A DNA stretch of 46,141 nucleotides from Ignavibacteriae bacterium HGW-Ignavibacteriae-4. Lineage in GTDB: Bacteria; Bacteroidota; Ignavibacteria; Kapaibacteriales; UBA2268. The notes beneath the pieces are model-generated. The model saw only the letters and a list, made by a program, of their open reading frames with translations. It searched no databases and had not been told where the DNA came from. The stretch is from assembly GCA_002839765.1 (NCBI GenBank), contig PGYR01000007.1:1-46141 (forward strand). Direction: 5' to 3'. Of this stretch, positions 17,968 to 26,933 are shown piece by piece. A program made the position numbers and the translations under genes. Each line of letters opens with the position of its first letter. Within the stretch, counting starts at the first letter, position 1.

Positions 17968-18624
17968 ATGGATAAATTGCAGCTATCTTACGAATTAACA
18001 AAGTTTTATATTGATAATCTCCATTTTAAAAATATTAATGAATGGGATGATGAAATTAATAGTATTAATGCAATAGAGCAACTTGAAGTTATAAAGGATT
18101 CTTTCATTTTTATTCAACGAAAATTACCTGATGAGTTTCAAATTGACCTTTACTCAACTGAAGGTAAGTTTCAATTAACAGGGTACGATAAACCATTTGA
18201 CATACCCGGCGGCGACCAAAAAATTATTAATGATATCGACAAGAAAGGGAAAATAATCATTCAGATTATTGACAGACGAATTAGTGAGTTAAAAGAATCT
18301 GAGGTAAAACATTTTGATAAGTTCGGTGTTTGGGATGATAATGCCGCTCCAGCTTATTTTATACTATTTCCTAATACTCTCCCTTGTGTAGTAGTTGCAT
18401 TTACTCAAATAAAAAAAATATATCGCTTTTCTTATGAAGAACAATTTGACATGTTTTCAGACTTACTATATAAGAAAAAAGACACACCATATAAACGTAA
18501 TGGCATCCGTAGTGCTTGGCAACATCGAAAACATACATCTATTGACTGTAAGAAAGATAAAGCATTTTCACTTGCTGAATCAACTGAATTTCTAGAGTAC
18601 TTGATAGAATTTTCAAAAAAATAG
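17968..18624 (+). CDS. Hypothetical protein of the integrative element
   Basis: I do not recognise this 218-residue protein. It is soluble, acidic at the N-terminus and basic at the C-terminus ('RNGIRSAWQHRKHTSIDCKK'), with no signal peptide or membrane segment. A 'HFDKFGVWDDNAAPAYFILF' stretch (about 114-133) and 'YSTEGKFQLTGYDKPFDIPG' (about 62-81) suggest an alpha/beta fold. It is 15 bases after the integrase in the same direction and is probably co-transcribed with it. Its place between recombinase and replication genes is a common cargo slot, so a role in element biology or defence is possible but not shown. Confidence 0.6.
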   Translation: MDKLQLSYELTKFYIDNLHFKNINEWDDEINSINAIEQLEVIKDSFIFIQRKLPDEFQIDLYSTEGKFQLTGYDKPFDIPGGDQKIINDIDKKGKIIIQIIDRRISELKESEVKHFDKFGVWDDNAAPAYFILFPNTLPCVVVAFTQIKKIYRFSYEEQFDMFSDLLYKKKDTPYKRNGIRSAWQHRKHTSIDCKKDKAFSLAESTEFLEYLIEFSKK

Positions 18625-18642
18625 ACTTTTTCCAATTTATTT

Positions 18643-18729
18643 TACATCTTACTCATATCACATCTATGTTGTGTATTACCCTAAAAGATGTAAAAATACA
18701 TCCTTAATACATCCTTAATACATCCTTTA
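18643..18729. repeat. Iteron-like TACATCCTTAA repeats
   Basis: Three head-to-tail copies of an 11-base unit TACATCCTTAA begin at 18697, 18708 and 18719 (the last is imperfect). A related TACATCTTA lies at 18643, and an inverted copy AAGATGTA at 18685-18692. The cluster sits in the 201-base gap upstream of the HTH and VirE_N-DUF3987 genes. It could be an iteron origin or an operator for the HTH protein. Confidence 0.6.
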
Positions 18730-18784
18730 TAGTGTGAGTTAACCCTAGCAATATCAGTGCGTTAGACACGTATTGATTTATAGA

Positions 18785-18797
18785 AGCAATTATTGCT
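18785..18797. promoter_or_regulatory. Palindromic operator candidate before the HTH gene
   Basis: AGCAAT-T-ATTGCT is a perfect 13-base palindrome ending 28 bases before the HTH gene start. It is well placed for autoregulation by that protein; this is inferred from position only. Confidence 0.3.
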
Positions 18798-18825
18798 ATT
18801 TTATAAATTAATATGGAGTCTAGTC

Positions 18826-19011
18826 ATGAATGCTAGATTACACTCAATAAAAGAACTCTCACGAGAGTTAGGGATATCAATATCCTCATTGTATAGATTA
18901 CGCCAAAAAGGTATAATCCGCCAAATCAAAATTGGAGGTCGTATCCTATTCGATTATGAAAGCGTACTCAAATCTCTAAAAGAACAATCTAGTTTCGGAG
19001 GTATATTATGA
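18826..19011 (+). CDS. Small helix-turn-helix DNA-binding protein (excisionase-like)
   Basis: The 61-residue protein is a MerR/excisionase-type winged helix: 'SIKELSRELGISISSLYRLR' forms the helix-turn-helix and 'QIKIGGRILFDYESV' the wing. Such proteins serve as excisionases or element regulators in Bacteroidota. I chose the ATG at 18826, because GGAG lies 7 bases upstream; an in-frame ATG at 18793 would add 11 hydrophobic residues not typical of the family. Its stop overlaps the start of the next gene (ATGA), so the two are translationally coupled. It probably binds the palindrome or iterons just upstream. Confidence 0.85.
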   Translation: MNARLHSIKELSRELGISISSLYRLRQKGIIRQIKIGGRILFDYESVLKSLKEQSSFGGIL

Positions 19012-21356
19012 AGACGAATAATATAATAGACCACCAGAAATTGAATACCAATGTGTTCAGAACAATAATTGAATCAACCGGTGCGGCGTTCAATGGAGTA
19101 GGAGCTTATACAATAGCTGCTATATCGGATATACCTATTCAGGTAATAATGAACAAGGACGGACACTATTCTTATATTAAGAATAGTGTTACTTACGACC
19201 ACATAAACTTACTAAAAGAGTTTTTTGGAACAGAATGCGAAAAGGAAGCTGTAACTTCCTTTTCAACTGACTACTATATAGGTGATAGTGGATTGGTTAG
19301 CTTTTTCAAAGCACCAATCAAGAATACGCAAAAGGACAAAGATGTTAGTCTTACAACTGTCGCTAAATCTATTAGTGAAGACATAAGTAACAAAGCTATT
19401 GTTGATAGAATTAGAGCTGGTGTGAAAGCTCTAAAAGCACAAATGCTAGACTTCTTTACCTTTTCCGGTACTTTCAGTTTAAGAAGACTTGATGGTCTTA
19501 TAAATTATTCGGGCTATGTTTGCTTAGATATTGATAATGTTCCAAATCCGAACGAACTCCAATCTCAAATAATAGACCTTCATATCCCTATAATATTGTG
19601 CTTTAAATCTCCTTCGGGTAATGGTATAAAGGTAGTGCTAAAGAGTTGTTCCGATGCTGGAAAACATATTGATTACTTTCATTACTATGAAAAGCTGCTA
19701 AAACAAGAGCTAGGCATATGTATAGATAAATCGGGCAAAGATATTGCACGAGCTTGTTTTACTTCCTTTGACTCCAATCTTTATTACATTCACCCCGATT
19801 TCGTTAATGAGATAGAGGTAGTGAGAGACAATCCAAAATCAATTTTTGATTTTGCTGACAGATTCATACAAAGCTCTAGAAATGGAGAAAAACATACACG
19901 ACTGACTAAAATATCATATTTACTCGGCGGCTACTGTGCCGCCGGGTTTATTGATAAAGGTGAAGCTCTTTCTTCATTGAAAGAAAGTATTAGTAGAAGA
20001 GGAGACCTAACCGATATAGCATTAGCGTTCCGAACTATTGATGACTGCTTTACAAGTGGAGAGAGGAATCCAATTAACATAGAGAAGCTAAATGACTATT
20101 TTAACTACAATGACAGACAACTAGAAGAACAGATTAATAGTATTGAACCACCAGCAGGCATAGAGTATAATTTGGAAAACATAGTTTACCCTGAATTTGT
20201 TTTTTTGAGTATGCCGAAGCAGGTGCAGCAAATAATAAACAAAGTGAAGAATGATGAGAATCAATCATTTCTTTTGTACACGTTTCTAATACTTGCATCT
20301 GGTATATTCCCTGAGATTGATTTTAGTTATAGCGGTAGCAAAGCATCCTTAAATTTATCTAATATTACTCTGGCTGAATCAGGTTCTGGCAAAAGTGCTA
20401 CCAATTTAGTGAAAGAAGTATTCTTGAAAATAGATGAAGAGCTGAAGACCGTCGAAAACGAAGGTAAGATGAAATGTTTATTCCTATCTATGAATATATC
20501 GAGTAGCGAGATGGTGCATCGGCTGCATATTAACGAGGGTATGGCTATATTCTATGATACTGAAATCACTAGCTTCACATCAGCCAATTCCAAAGAGTGG
20601 GGTGATTACGATACGATTTTCAGACAAGGTGCTTCCAATGAGTCATTCTCGCAACATAGAAGAGATTCAAAGGACATACACATCAAATATCCAAGAGTAA
20701 CGGTATATCTAACCGGTACGCCGTCGCAGCTCAATGCAGTATTCAAAGATACAGCTAATGGACTCTATTCAAGATTTATGTACTTCACTATGCAAGGCAA
20801 AGATGAATGGAAGAAAAACCTAATCTTTGACGAGAAGCAAGACATAAGTCAAGAGCAAGAGTACTTGCTTGATATTTACAATCACTATAAGACGAATACA
20901 CCTAATATAATCAAAAAGCAGGAAGCGTCTGATTATCTTGATAGACACTTTGAACCGGTATTCGAGAAGTTCAAATCTGATGCCTTACTTAAATCGGTTG
21001 TAAAGAGACATGGTGGCTATGCTTGGAAATTAGCAATACTAATCAAGCTACTAGAGACAAAAGCTCCTGAAGGCGATGATATAGTCATAGATAAACAAGT
21101 AATGAGGGTAGCCGTAGAGATAGTTATGAAATCTATTTCGGTTGCATCCGATTTATCTTTTAATCTAAGCAATACACCTTTGACTAACGCACAAAGATTG
21201 GTGAAAATCCTCCGACAAATCGGAAATGAGTTCACCCGATCAGAAGTAGTAGAATACTGTAAATCCATGTTCCAAAGTTCGACAATAGACAAGCATTTGA
21301 AAAATGATACACTATTTGAGAAGCTGGGCTATGGAAGATACAGACTAAAAGGGTAA
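19008..21356 (+). CDS. VirE_N and DUF3987 domain protein (primase/helicase-like)
   Basis: The 782-residue protein has a BT4734/VirE N-terminal domain (about residues 100-275; 'YVCLDIDNVPNP' and 'PSGNGIKVVLK' are typical, resembling primase-polymerase folds). A DUF3987 ATPase-like domain follows (about 395-730) with a P-loop ESGSGKS at 457-463. Proteins of this build are found on Bacteroidota integrative and mobilisable elements and are thought to help replicate or process element DNA. That function is inferred from family context. It is coupled by a 4-base overlap to the HTH gene, and iteron-like repeats lie just upstream of the pair. Length is normal and no disruption is seen. Confidence 0.85.
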   Translation: MKTNNIIDHQKLNTNVFRTIIESTGAAFNGVGAYTIAAISDIPIQVIMNKDGHYSYIKNSVTYDHINLLKEFFGTECEKEAVTSFSTDYYIGDSGLVSFFKAPIKNTQKDKDVSLTTVAKSISEDISNKAIVDRIRAGVKALKAQMLDFFTFSGTFSLRRLDGLINYSGYVCLDIDNVPNPNELQSQIIDLHIPIILCFKSPSGNGIKVVLKSCSDAGKHIDYFHYYEKLLKQELGICIDKSGKDIARACFTSFDSNLYYIHPDFVNEIEVVRDNPKSIFDFADRFIQSSRNGEKHTRLTKISYLLGGYCAAGFIDKGEALSSLKESISRRGDLTDIALAFRTIDDCFTSGERNPINIEKLNDYFNYNDRQLEEQINSIEPPAGIEYNLENIVYPEFVFLSMPKQVQQIINKVKNDENQSFLLYTFLILASGIFPEIDFSYSGSKASLNLSNITLAESGSGKSATNLVKEVFLKIDEELKTVENEGKMKCLFLSMNISSSEMVHRLHINEGMAIFYDTEITSFTSANSKEWGDYDTIFRQGASNESFSQHRRDSKDIHIKYPRVTVYLTGTPSQLNAVFKDTANGLYSRFMYFTMQGKDEWKKNLIFDEKQDISQEQEYLLDIYNHYKTNTPNIIKKQEASDYLDRHFEPVFEKFKSDALLKSVVKRHGGYAWKLAILIKLLETKAPEGDDIVIDKQVMRVAVEIVMKSISVASDLSFNLSNTPLTNAQRLVKILRQIGNEFTRSEVVEYCKSMFQSSTIDKHLKNDTLFEKLGYGRYRLKG

Positions 21357-21488
21357 AAGCTAGCAGGTGAGCCGTACAAACTTGGAAAGTTGGAAACTTA
21401 TCGATGGAAAAGTTTACGAGTTTACGAGATTGTATGGGCTTTACCCTCCTATGCTAACTAATTTTTTCACTAATAAAGGAGTTGTATG

Positions 21489-21776
21489 ATGAATATAACT
21501 GAAATAATAAAAAATGACCTGTCTCTGTTAAGAGAAACTATTTACGATTTAGGTTTTACACTTGCTGAAGTGTCAATCAATATATATCCGAACAATCACC
21601 AGAATAAACTTAGTAGTAAGTTTGGTGACCAGAGGGTAACACCAAAAGATGCTGTGTTGATAGTAGATTACCTAAGAAAGGAAATAGGAGAATCTGTATT
21701 CAATCAATCGTATAACAAAGAGCTAGAGCGATTGACTAAGTATATGGAATCATTGCGTAATTCAAGGAAGAAATAG
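21489..21776 (+). CDS. Small hypothetical protein
   Basis: A 95-residue soluble, mostly helical protein that I cannot assign. It contains 'NDLSLLRETIYDLGFTLAEV' and 'TPKDAVLIVDYLRKEIGESV', and ends in a basic tail. AAGGAG lies 7 bases before the second of two adjacent ATGs, so I start it at 21489 rather than 21486. It follows the DUF3987 gene by 132 bases and precedes a good terminator, so it closes the element's replication operon. Confidence 0.6.
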   Translation: MNITEIIKNDLSLLRETIYDLGFTLAEVSINIYPNNHQNKLSSKFGDQRVTPKDAVLIVDYLRKEIGESVFNQSYNKELERLTKYMESLRNSRKK

Positions 21777-21790
21777 GCGTATAACATTAA

Positions 21791-21828
21791 ACGGGCTATG
21801 CTCTGACCGGAGCTTAGTCCGTCTTTTT
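21791..21828 (+). terminator. Rho-independent terminator
   Basis: ACGGGCTA pairs with TAGTCCGT (one G-T pair) and CTC with GAG inside it. The stem is followed by CTTTTTA. It lies 14 bases after the stop of the small hypothetical gene and likely ends the recombinase-side transcript. Confidence 0.65.
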
Positions 21829-22209
21829 ATACTAGAATCCGTAATAATCCTAGAGAATTTAAAGAAAATTACCTAGATATGCCCTAAACCCCCGACCAAA
21901 ACTCGACTGTCTTCCGAATATACGGCGTTTATTAAGAAGATTCTATCTTTTGGAAAAAACTTCTCATCTTCCTCTATCCGTGGATAGTCATAAACTGTCT
22001 TCTAATATCGTACAAAACGGCATTTAGAGGGAAAATTAACGAAAAATTGTATCCGATTTCATCTTTTTAGCATAAAACTAACCCAACAACTACCAAACCG
22101 GATGCCGCTACTACTAATATAGCACAATGCGATACGAAGAAAAATGGTCTAGGAAAATAATACCAATTGTTTTAAATTGTAAAAACGAGAAATCAACAGG
22201 AAACAGAAT
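21829..22209. other. Non-coding stretch without clear gene
   Basis: No convincing reading frame is present. Two imperfectly similar segments occur, ACTGTCTTCCGAATATACGG near 21908 and ACTGTCTTCTAATATCG near 21995, each followed by GGC(G/A)TTTA. Nothing else was recognised apart from a purine-rich ribosome site just before the next gene. Confidence 0.4.
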
Positions 22210-22635
22210 ATGAAAAAGCTATTAATAGTCATACTACTTGTATTTGCTGCGAATATCATAAAAGCACAGACCAGCACTAAACCTAAAATTCATCTATGGG
22301 TAAAAGAGGGTGAAACTGATTATACAATTTCAAACGAACTATGGACGAAGTTAGGAGATTCAAGAATATTTAATAAGTTAGGAACTTATGGTTATTGTTA
22401 CAAATGGGATAACATAAAAGAATACGATTATGTACTCCTAATAAATCTTATCATTTTAAATGGTGGGAATACAGTGACTATAGATCTTTTACAAACAAGA
22501 ATTATAGAGGATTCAAAAGAATTATTATTTAAATCTACTTTCGCATACACAAATATTAGTGATCAATCCTTCTCTGAGTCGGTTGAGAGTTGTTATAAAC
22601 AAACACTTATATGGCATGATGACTATATGAAATAG
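22210..22635 (+). CDS. Small exported protein, unknown function
   Basis: The 141-residue product has a clear signal peptide (about 1-20, ending IIKAQ) and a mature part of beta-rich character ('YDYVLLINLIILNGGNTVTI') with two cysteines. I recognise no family. An AGGA-type ribosome site precedes the ATG. It is followed by a small lipoprotein gene in the same direction and both point towards the convergent defence operon. It may be cargo of the island. Confidence 0.6.
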   Translation: MKKLLIVILLVFAANIIKAQTSTKPKIHLWVKEGETDYTISNELWTKLGDSRIFNKLGTYGYCYKWDNIKEYDYVLLINLIILNGGNTVTIDLLQTRIIEDSKELLFKSTFAYTNISDQSFSESVESCYKQTLIWHDDYMK

Positions 22636-22676
22636 TATATCTAAATTAAATTATATAATTACTGGAAATGCAGAAA

Positions 22677-23018
22677 ATGAATAAACAACTAATAACACTA
22701 CTTGCTTTATTATGTTTGGCAATACTTACGAGCTGTTCAAAAAGCACTACTGAGGAACTTGAACAGAAACTAGATAACTGTCAGGAAGAATTAGATTATA
22801 ACCAACAGGAATTAGAGGAAACTCAACAAGAATTAGCAAAGCTAAAAAAAGGGTTAGCCACCGCTAATGAAACTGTTGATGAGTTAGAGTCAGAGGTTCG
22901 TAATCTCTCAAACAATATTGACGATATTGATACAGGTGAAATTGATTTAGATGAAGTTCAAAGTTCAGCTAGAGATATAGATGAACTAGTAGAGGTTCTT
23001 AAAAATAAACTTCAATAA
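22677..23018 (+). CDS. Small coiled-coil lipoprotein
   Basis: The 113-residue product starts with a lipoprotein signal, lipobox LTSC with the lipidated Cys at residue 20, followed by a heptad-rich coiled coil (about 25-85; 'EELEQKLDNCQEELDYNQQE'). The build recalls Lpp/Alr5027-like tethers, but no family is assigned. An in-frame ATG at 22668 is possible; I prefer 22677 because it gives a normal MNKQ signal start and a better-spaced GGAA. The stop lies 5 bases from the end of the convergent YgjP-like gene. Confidence 0.65.
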   Translation: MNKQLITLLALLCLAILTSCSKSTTEELEQKLDNCQEELDYNQQELEETQQELAKLKKGLATANETVDELESEVRNLSNNIDDIDTGEIDLDEVQSSARDIDELVEVLKNKLQ

Positions 23019-23023
23019 ACACT

Positions 23024-23734
23024 CTACATCCCCTCCTTCGATAGTTTGTACTCACGTTCAGCACAATCGGGCATAAGTACTCTAAGGAATCTTGAAAATG
23101 CCTGAGAATGATTGGCAAATTTAAAATGAGCTAGCTCGTGCATTATTACATATTCAATACAGAACTTGGAAGTCTTTAAAAGCTCCGGGTTCAAATTTAT
23201 TATTCCTTTGTTCTGGATGCAGCTTCCCCATCTTTTTTCCATCTTACGTATCTTTATTATCGGTTTTGCTATTTGATAAGGTTCAATTTTTGGGTACAGA
23301 TTATCCAATGAATTATTGAAATATTTCTCAGCTTTTCGCAACCACCAATCATTAATATTCAGTTCTATTTGCTGCTTATCTTTTGGGTCTGCTGTATATA
23401 TATTCAGATACCCTGATTTGAGCTTTACTTCTTCTGTGTTGGACTCTATCACCTTTATTGTGTATTGCCTGCCTAAATACTTGATAGTCTCACCAGACTC
23501 ATAATCTAGCTGTAGTTTTCGTCCATAGAATTTATCGAAATGATTCTGTTGCTTTTTAATCCATCTTTTCCTTTTCTCAACCTTAGTTTCAATTTCTTCT
23601 GACGTATTGCCGTGAGGTGCTGAAATCTCAACCGTCTGGTCTGGATACACACGAAACTTCATATTCTTTCTAAACTCTGTGATAAGAGTATATTCTATAA
23701 CTTCACCAAATAATTCAAATGTTCTTTTTTCCAT
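23024..23734 (-). CDS. YgjP-like (DUF45) zinc metallopeptidase linked to type I restriction
   Basis: The 236-residue protein belongs to the YgjP/DUF45 family (M48-like). The zinc motif HELAH lies at about 198-202 in 'YVIMHELAHFKFANHSQAF', with a preceding 'RKMEKRWGSCIQNKGIINLN' stretch that is typical of the family. It starts one base after the hsdR stop, making it the last gene of the defence operon. DUF45 proteins are often found beside type I hsdR genes; their role there is not settled and may be proteolytic control of the restriction subunit. No signal peptide is present, so it acts in the cytoplasm. Confidence 0.88.
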   Translation of the reverse strand: MEKRTFELFGEVIEYTLITEFRKNMKFRVYPDQTVEISAPHGNTSEEIETKVEKRKRWIKKQQNHFDKFYGRKLQLDYESGETIKYLGRQYTIKVIESNTEEVKLKSGYLNIYTADPKDKQQIELNINDWWLRKAEKYFNNSLDNLYPKIEPYQIAKPIIKIRKMEKRWGSCIQNKGIINLNPELLKTSKFCIEYVIMHELAHFKFANHSQAFSRFLRVLMPDCAEREYKLSKEGM

Positions 23735-23735
23735 C

Positions 23736-26700
23736 TTAATATCTATTCTCAGCTAATTGAATAATATTACCATTTAGCTTATCAAGTTCTTCGTGCGATA
23801 GTTCTAATCCCTCGTTGTCTATCAAGTCATAAAAAATATCGTCTAGAGCTGATTGTAGTTCCTTCTTTATATCTTCATTTCGTTTCCAATCAACTATTGT
23901 TTTCTCATCTAAGATTGATTCTATATTGAGTGCCAATTCAATAAGTCTTTCATCAGATAGTTCTTTCTTTATCTCTAATAAATCACTTTTTATATTTCTG
24001 TATAAAGTCTGAGCGTTCTCATTATGTTCCAAAGCGGCTGGGATACCATCAATTTTCTTTCCTCTCAGCTTCTCGGTTAAATCGCTTACGGCTCTAGCAA
24101 ATTGCAGGTCATCAATTTTTCTCTGTCTGAATTTCTCTATTGCTTCCCTTATCAATTCCGAAAGTTTTTTGTAGAATACAGGATCTTTTTCCATATTCTC
24201 AGTACATTCTTTGATAGCATTATGGGCAATGGCAACTGGCATATTTACTTCATTTTTAGTACCTATCTTTTCTAAGAACTCTTCTACTTTATCTCTATCA
24301 GAAAGATTGATACTACCTTCTGTAAGACTCTCTATACCTTCTACGAAAACATGATTATTTAATAATGCTCTCATACGTGGTTCAAATTCTTTCATGCTGA
24401 AATGCTCTGAGTACGTTACCTTTAATGTGATATTTAGCTTGGTATAGAACTCATAATCATTCCTATATTTTTTTATTAGATGTGGGTGGTTACGATGGAA
24501 CTCTGCTTCATTCATAACTACGTGGAGTGAATTACCAAAAGTTCGTAATCTATCAGAAAATTCATCTCGCTTGTCTTTATTATCTAAGAAATTAACATAT
24601 AACTGGACATCTTCTTTATTCTCTATATCAATAAACATCTCCTCCAAGTGTTTCAAGTCTTCTGCGACTATAACTCTGAACTGAGATACATCTGTAACTG
24701 TTCCTTCTATATCTTCTTTGTCATATCCAGCCAAAGCACTATACTCATCTAACGCCTTTGTCATATTACCTAAGATGCCGTTATAATCAATGATGTAGCC
24801 GTATTCTTTGCCTTCGCAAACTCTATTTACTCTAGCTATTGCTTGTAGCAAATTGTGGTCTTTCAGGTTCTTTAAGTTGAATAATATTGTGTTTACCGGT
24901 GCATCAAACCCTGTGAGCAGTTTATCTACACAGATAATAATTTCTATTCCATCTGGGTCATCTTTGAATGAGTTTTTAACCATATCATTATAGTAAGTTT
25001 CCCCTCCATACTTAGCCATCATTTCCTTCCAATGCTTTTGTATTAGAGCTTTATCACTATCTTCATTAGTTGTAGTACCCGATTCTTCACCCTCTTTTTC
25101 TTGTGGGTTTGAGATAATTACTTCTGACTTTATCCTATCACCAGCTAATTCATCTAAGAATTTCTTTAGCATTATAGCATCACGCTTGCTATTAGTAGCT
25201 ACTTGTGCCTTGAACTTAGTTCCTTTCCAACTTGTCAAATATGTTTCTTTAATATCATTGGCTATTTCCATCAAATTGTTGTCGGTGCTTAGTATCAATT
25301 TTTCGTTGGAATACTTCTTCTTTAGCTGTTCCTTTTGATAATCAGTTTTTCCTTCAGCTATCTGTCCAAACTTCCTATCCATAGCTTCCTCAGCTACCTT
25401 ATTCACTATTAACCTGTTCTCATAGAGCAGGGGAACTATTACACCATCTGCTTCTGCTTCTTTCAATGTGTATTTGTGTATGAATCCACCGAATTTCTCA
25501 GCTGTATCTTTATCTCCTTTATTCAGAGGAGTACCAGTAAAACCGATATAAGTTGCCTTTGGCAATACGGCTTTCATAATAGAGTGTGATAGACCGTACT
25601 GCGATCTATGGCTCTCATCTATAAGGACGAATATATTTTCTGAGTTTACACTTTTCTTTTTATGTAACAGGGAGTTGAACTTTGCTAATACTGTAGTTAC
25701 TATCTCGTATTTTTCATTTTCTAATAGCTTCAACAAATTCTTGCCAGATGTAGCTTTCTTCGGTGTTAACCCTTCTTTAGTATTTTCAAAAGTGTCGTGT
25801 ATCTGTTTGTCTAACTGAATCCTATCGGTTACTATTAGGACTCTAGGGTTTTGAATTTCTGTGTCTAGTGCCAATGCCTTCGCTATTAGTACCATAGTCA
25901 AAGATTTACCGCTACCTTGCGTGTGCCAGATAACTCCACCTTTTCTATTGCCATCTTTTTTCTTATGTTTTATTCTTTCCAAAGTTTTCTTAGTTGCGTA
26001 GTACTGTTGGTATCGGCTCAGCTTCTTGATGCCACCATCGAATAGTATATGCTTTTGCACTAATTCCATTAGTCTGTCTGGGTGGCAAAGTGAGTACAGT
26101 CCTGATGATTGTTCTGTCAATGACAATTCAGAATTGAGTGAAGCACCTACTTCCTCGTAATCACTTCCTAAAAAAGCCATCGTTAGCTCTTCGCTAATGG
26201 GTTTATTTTGTACTTCTGCTATTTGCTCTGGTGTAAACTCTTGCTCTCTCCATACAGTCCAAAAACTACTACTTGTACCAGTTGTAGCATAGCTCAGATC
26301 TCTCGAATTGCAGGCAATATGCACCTGAGTGTAATAGAAGAAAAATTCGATATTCTCTTTCTTTTCATAGCCAGCTATATCACTTTTCGCTACTTCTAAT
26401 CCTTCTTTTACAGTTGCAGCTTTGCACTCAATAGCAACGAATGGGATACCATTCACAAATGCAACTACGTCCAACTTCTTCCTTGTCCTTCCATCAGCTG
26501 TTGTTACCTCGTATTCTTGTGTAACGTGGTATTTATTGTTTTCAGGATTCTTAAAATCTATAAATTTGCTCTGAGGAAAAAACTCTCTTCCTTTCACAAA
26601 TTCCTTTACAGATTTACCATCTACTAAAGTTTGGTAAACATTCTTATTAGTAGCCGTTAGCCCCTTTGCTTCGGGTGAAGATAGCTCACTAATCAGATAG

Positions 26701-26921
26701 GATACATTGTTCCCAGAAATCTCATAAGTGCCACCATCTAACTCAAATTGGTTCAATTTGCGTAGTTGCTCATCGAGTACATCAGATAGGAGTACGTGGG
26801 AGTAATTCCCCCCACGCTTGCTAATTGCTTGCTGCGGACTAATATACTCATAACCCATATTCACAAACATCTTCAACGCTTGTGCTTGGGTAAATCTCTC
26901 ATTCAGTAGTTTCGGGTTCAT
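23736..26921 (-). CDS. hsdR: Type I restriction endonuclease subunit R
   Basis: HsdR is the motor and nuclease of the type I complex; it pulls DNA through and cuts at distance from unmethylated sites. The 1061-residue protein has an N-terminal nuclease domain with the PD-(D/E)xK element 'PFVAIECKA' (about 158-166). The helicase domains carry Walker A 'TQGSGKS' near 332-338, the DEAD-like motif LIDESHRS near 436, 'GFTGTPL', and later 'IARVNRV'. The C-terminal region is helical and probably contacts HsdM. Length is normal and no break is seen. It sits 12 bases after the cyclase gene and one base before the YgjP-like gene, not next to hsdM and hsdS. Confidence 0.96.
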   Translation of the reverse strand: MNPKLLNERFTQAQALKMFVNMGYEYISPQQAISKRGGNYSHVLLSDVLDEQLRKLNQFELDGGTYEISGNNVSYLISELSSPEAKGLTATNKNVYQTLVDGKSVKEFVKGREFFPQSKFIDFKNPENNKYHVTQEYEVTTADGRTRKKLDVVAFVNGIPFVAIECKAATVKEGLEVAKSDIAGYEKKENIEFFFYYTQVHIACNSRDLSYATTGTSSSFWTVWREQEFTPEQIAEVQNKPISEELTMAFLGSDYEEVGASLNSELSLTEQSSGLYSLCHPDRLMELVQKHILFDGGIKKLSRYQQYYATKKTLERIKHKKKDGNRKGGVIWHTQGSGKSLTMVLIAKALALDTEIQNPRVLIVTDRIQLDKQIHDTFENTKEGLTPKKATSGKNLLKLLENEKYEIVTTVLAKFNSLLHKKKSVNSENIFVLIDESHRSQYGLSHSIMKAVLPKATYIGFTGTPLNKGDKDTAEKFGGFIHKYTLKEAEADGVIVPLLYENRLIVNKVAEEAMDRKFGQIAEGKTDYQKEQLKKKYSNEKLILSTDNNLMEIANDIKETYLTSWKGTKFKAQVATNSKRDAIMLKKFLDELAGDRIKSEVIISNPQEKEGEESGTTTNEDSDKALIQKHWKEMMAKYGGETYYNDMVKNSFKDDPDGIEIIICVDKLLTGFDAPVNTILFNLKNLKDHNLLQAIARVNRVCEGKEYGYIIDYNGILGNMTKALDEYSALAGYDKEDIEGTVTDVSQFRVIVAEDLKHLEEMFIDIENKEDVQLYVNFLDNKDKRDEFSDRLRTFGNSLHVVMNEAEFHRNHPHLIKKYRNDYEFYTKLNITLKVTYSEHFSMKEFEPRMRALLNNHVFVEGIESLTEGSINLSDRDKVEEFLEKIGTKNEVNMPVAIAHNAIKECTENMEKDPVFYKKLSELIREAIEKFRQRKIDDLQFARAVSDLTEKLRGKKIDGIPAALEHNENAQTLYRNIKSDLLEIKKELSDERLIELALNIESILDEKTIVDWKRNEDIKKELQSALDDIFYDLIDNEGLELSHEELDKLNGNIIQLAENRY

Positions 26922-26933
26922 CTTGTATCTTAT

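Noticed and set aside
18697-18729. Short tandem repeats considered as a CRISPR array
   Set aside because: The unit is 11 bases with no spacers and no cas genes nearby; iterons or operators fit better.
18625-18825. Retron-like non-coding RNA upstream of the HTH gene
   Set aside because: No reverse transcriptase gene is present and the stretch is made up of short repeats and a small palindrome.
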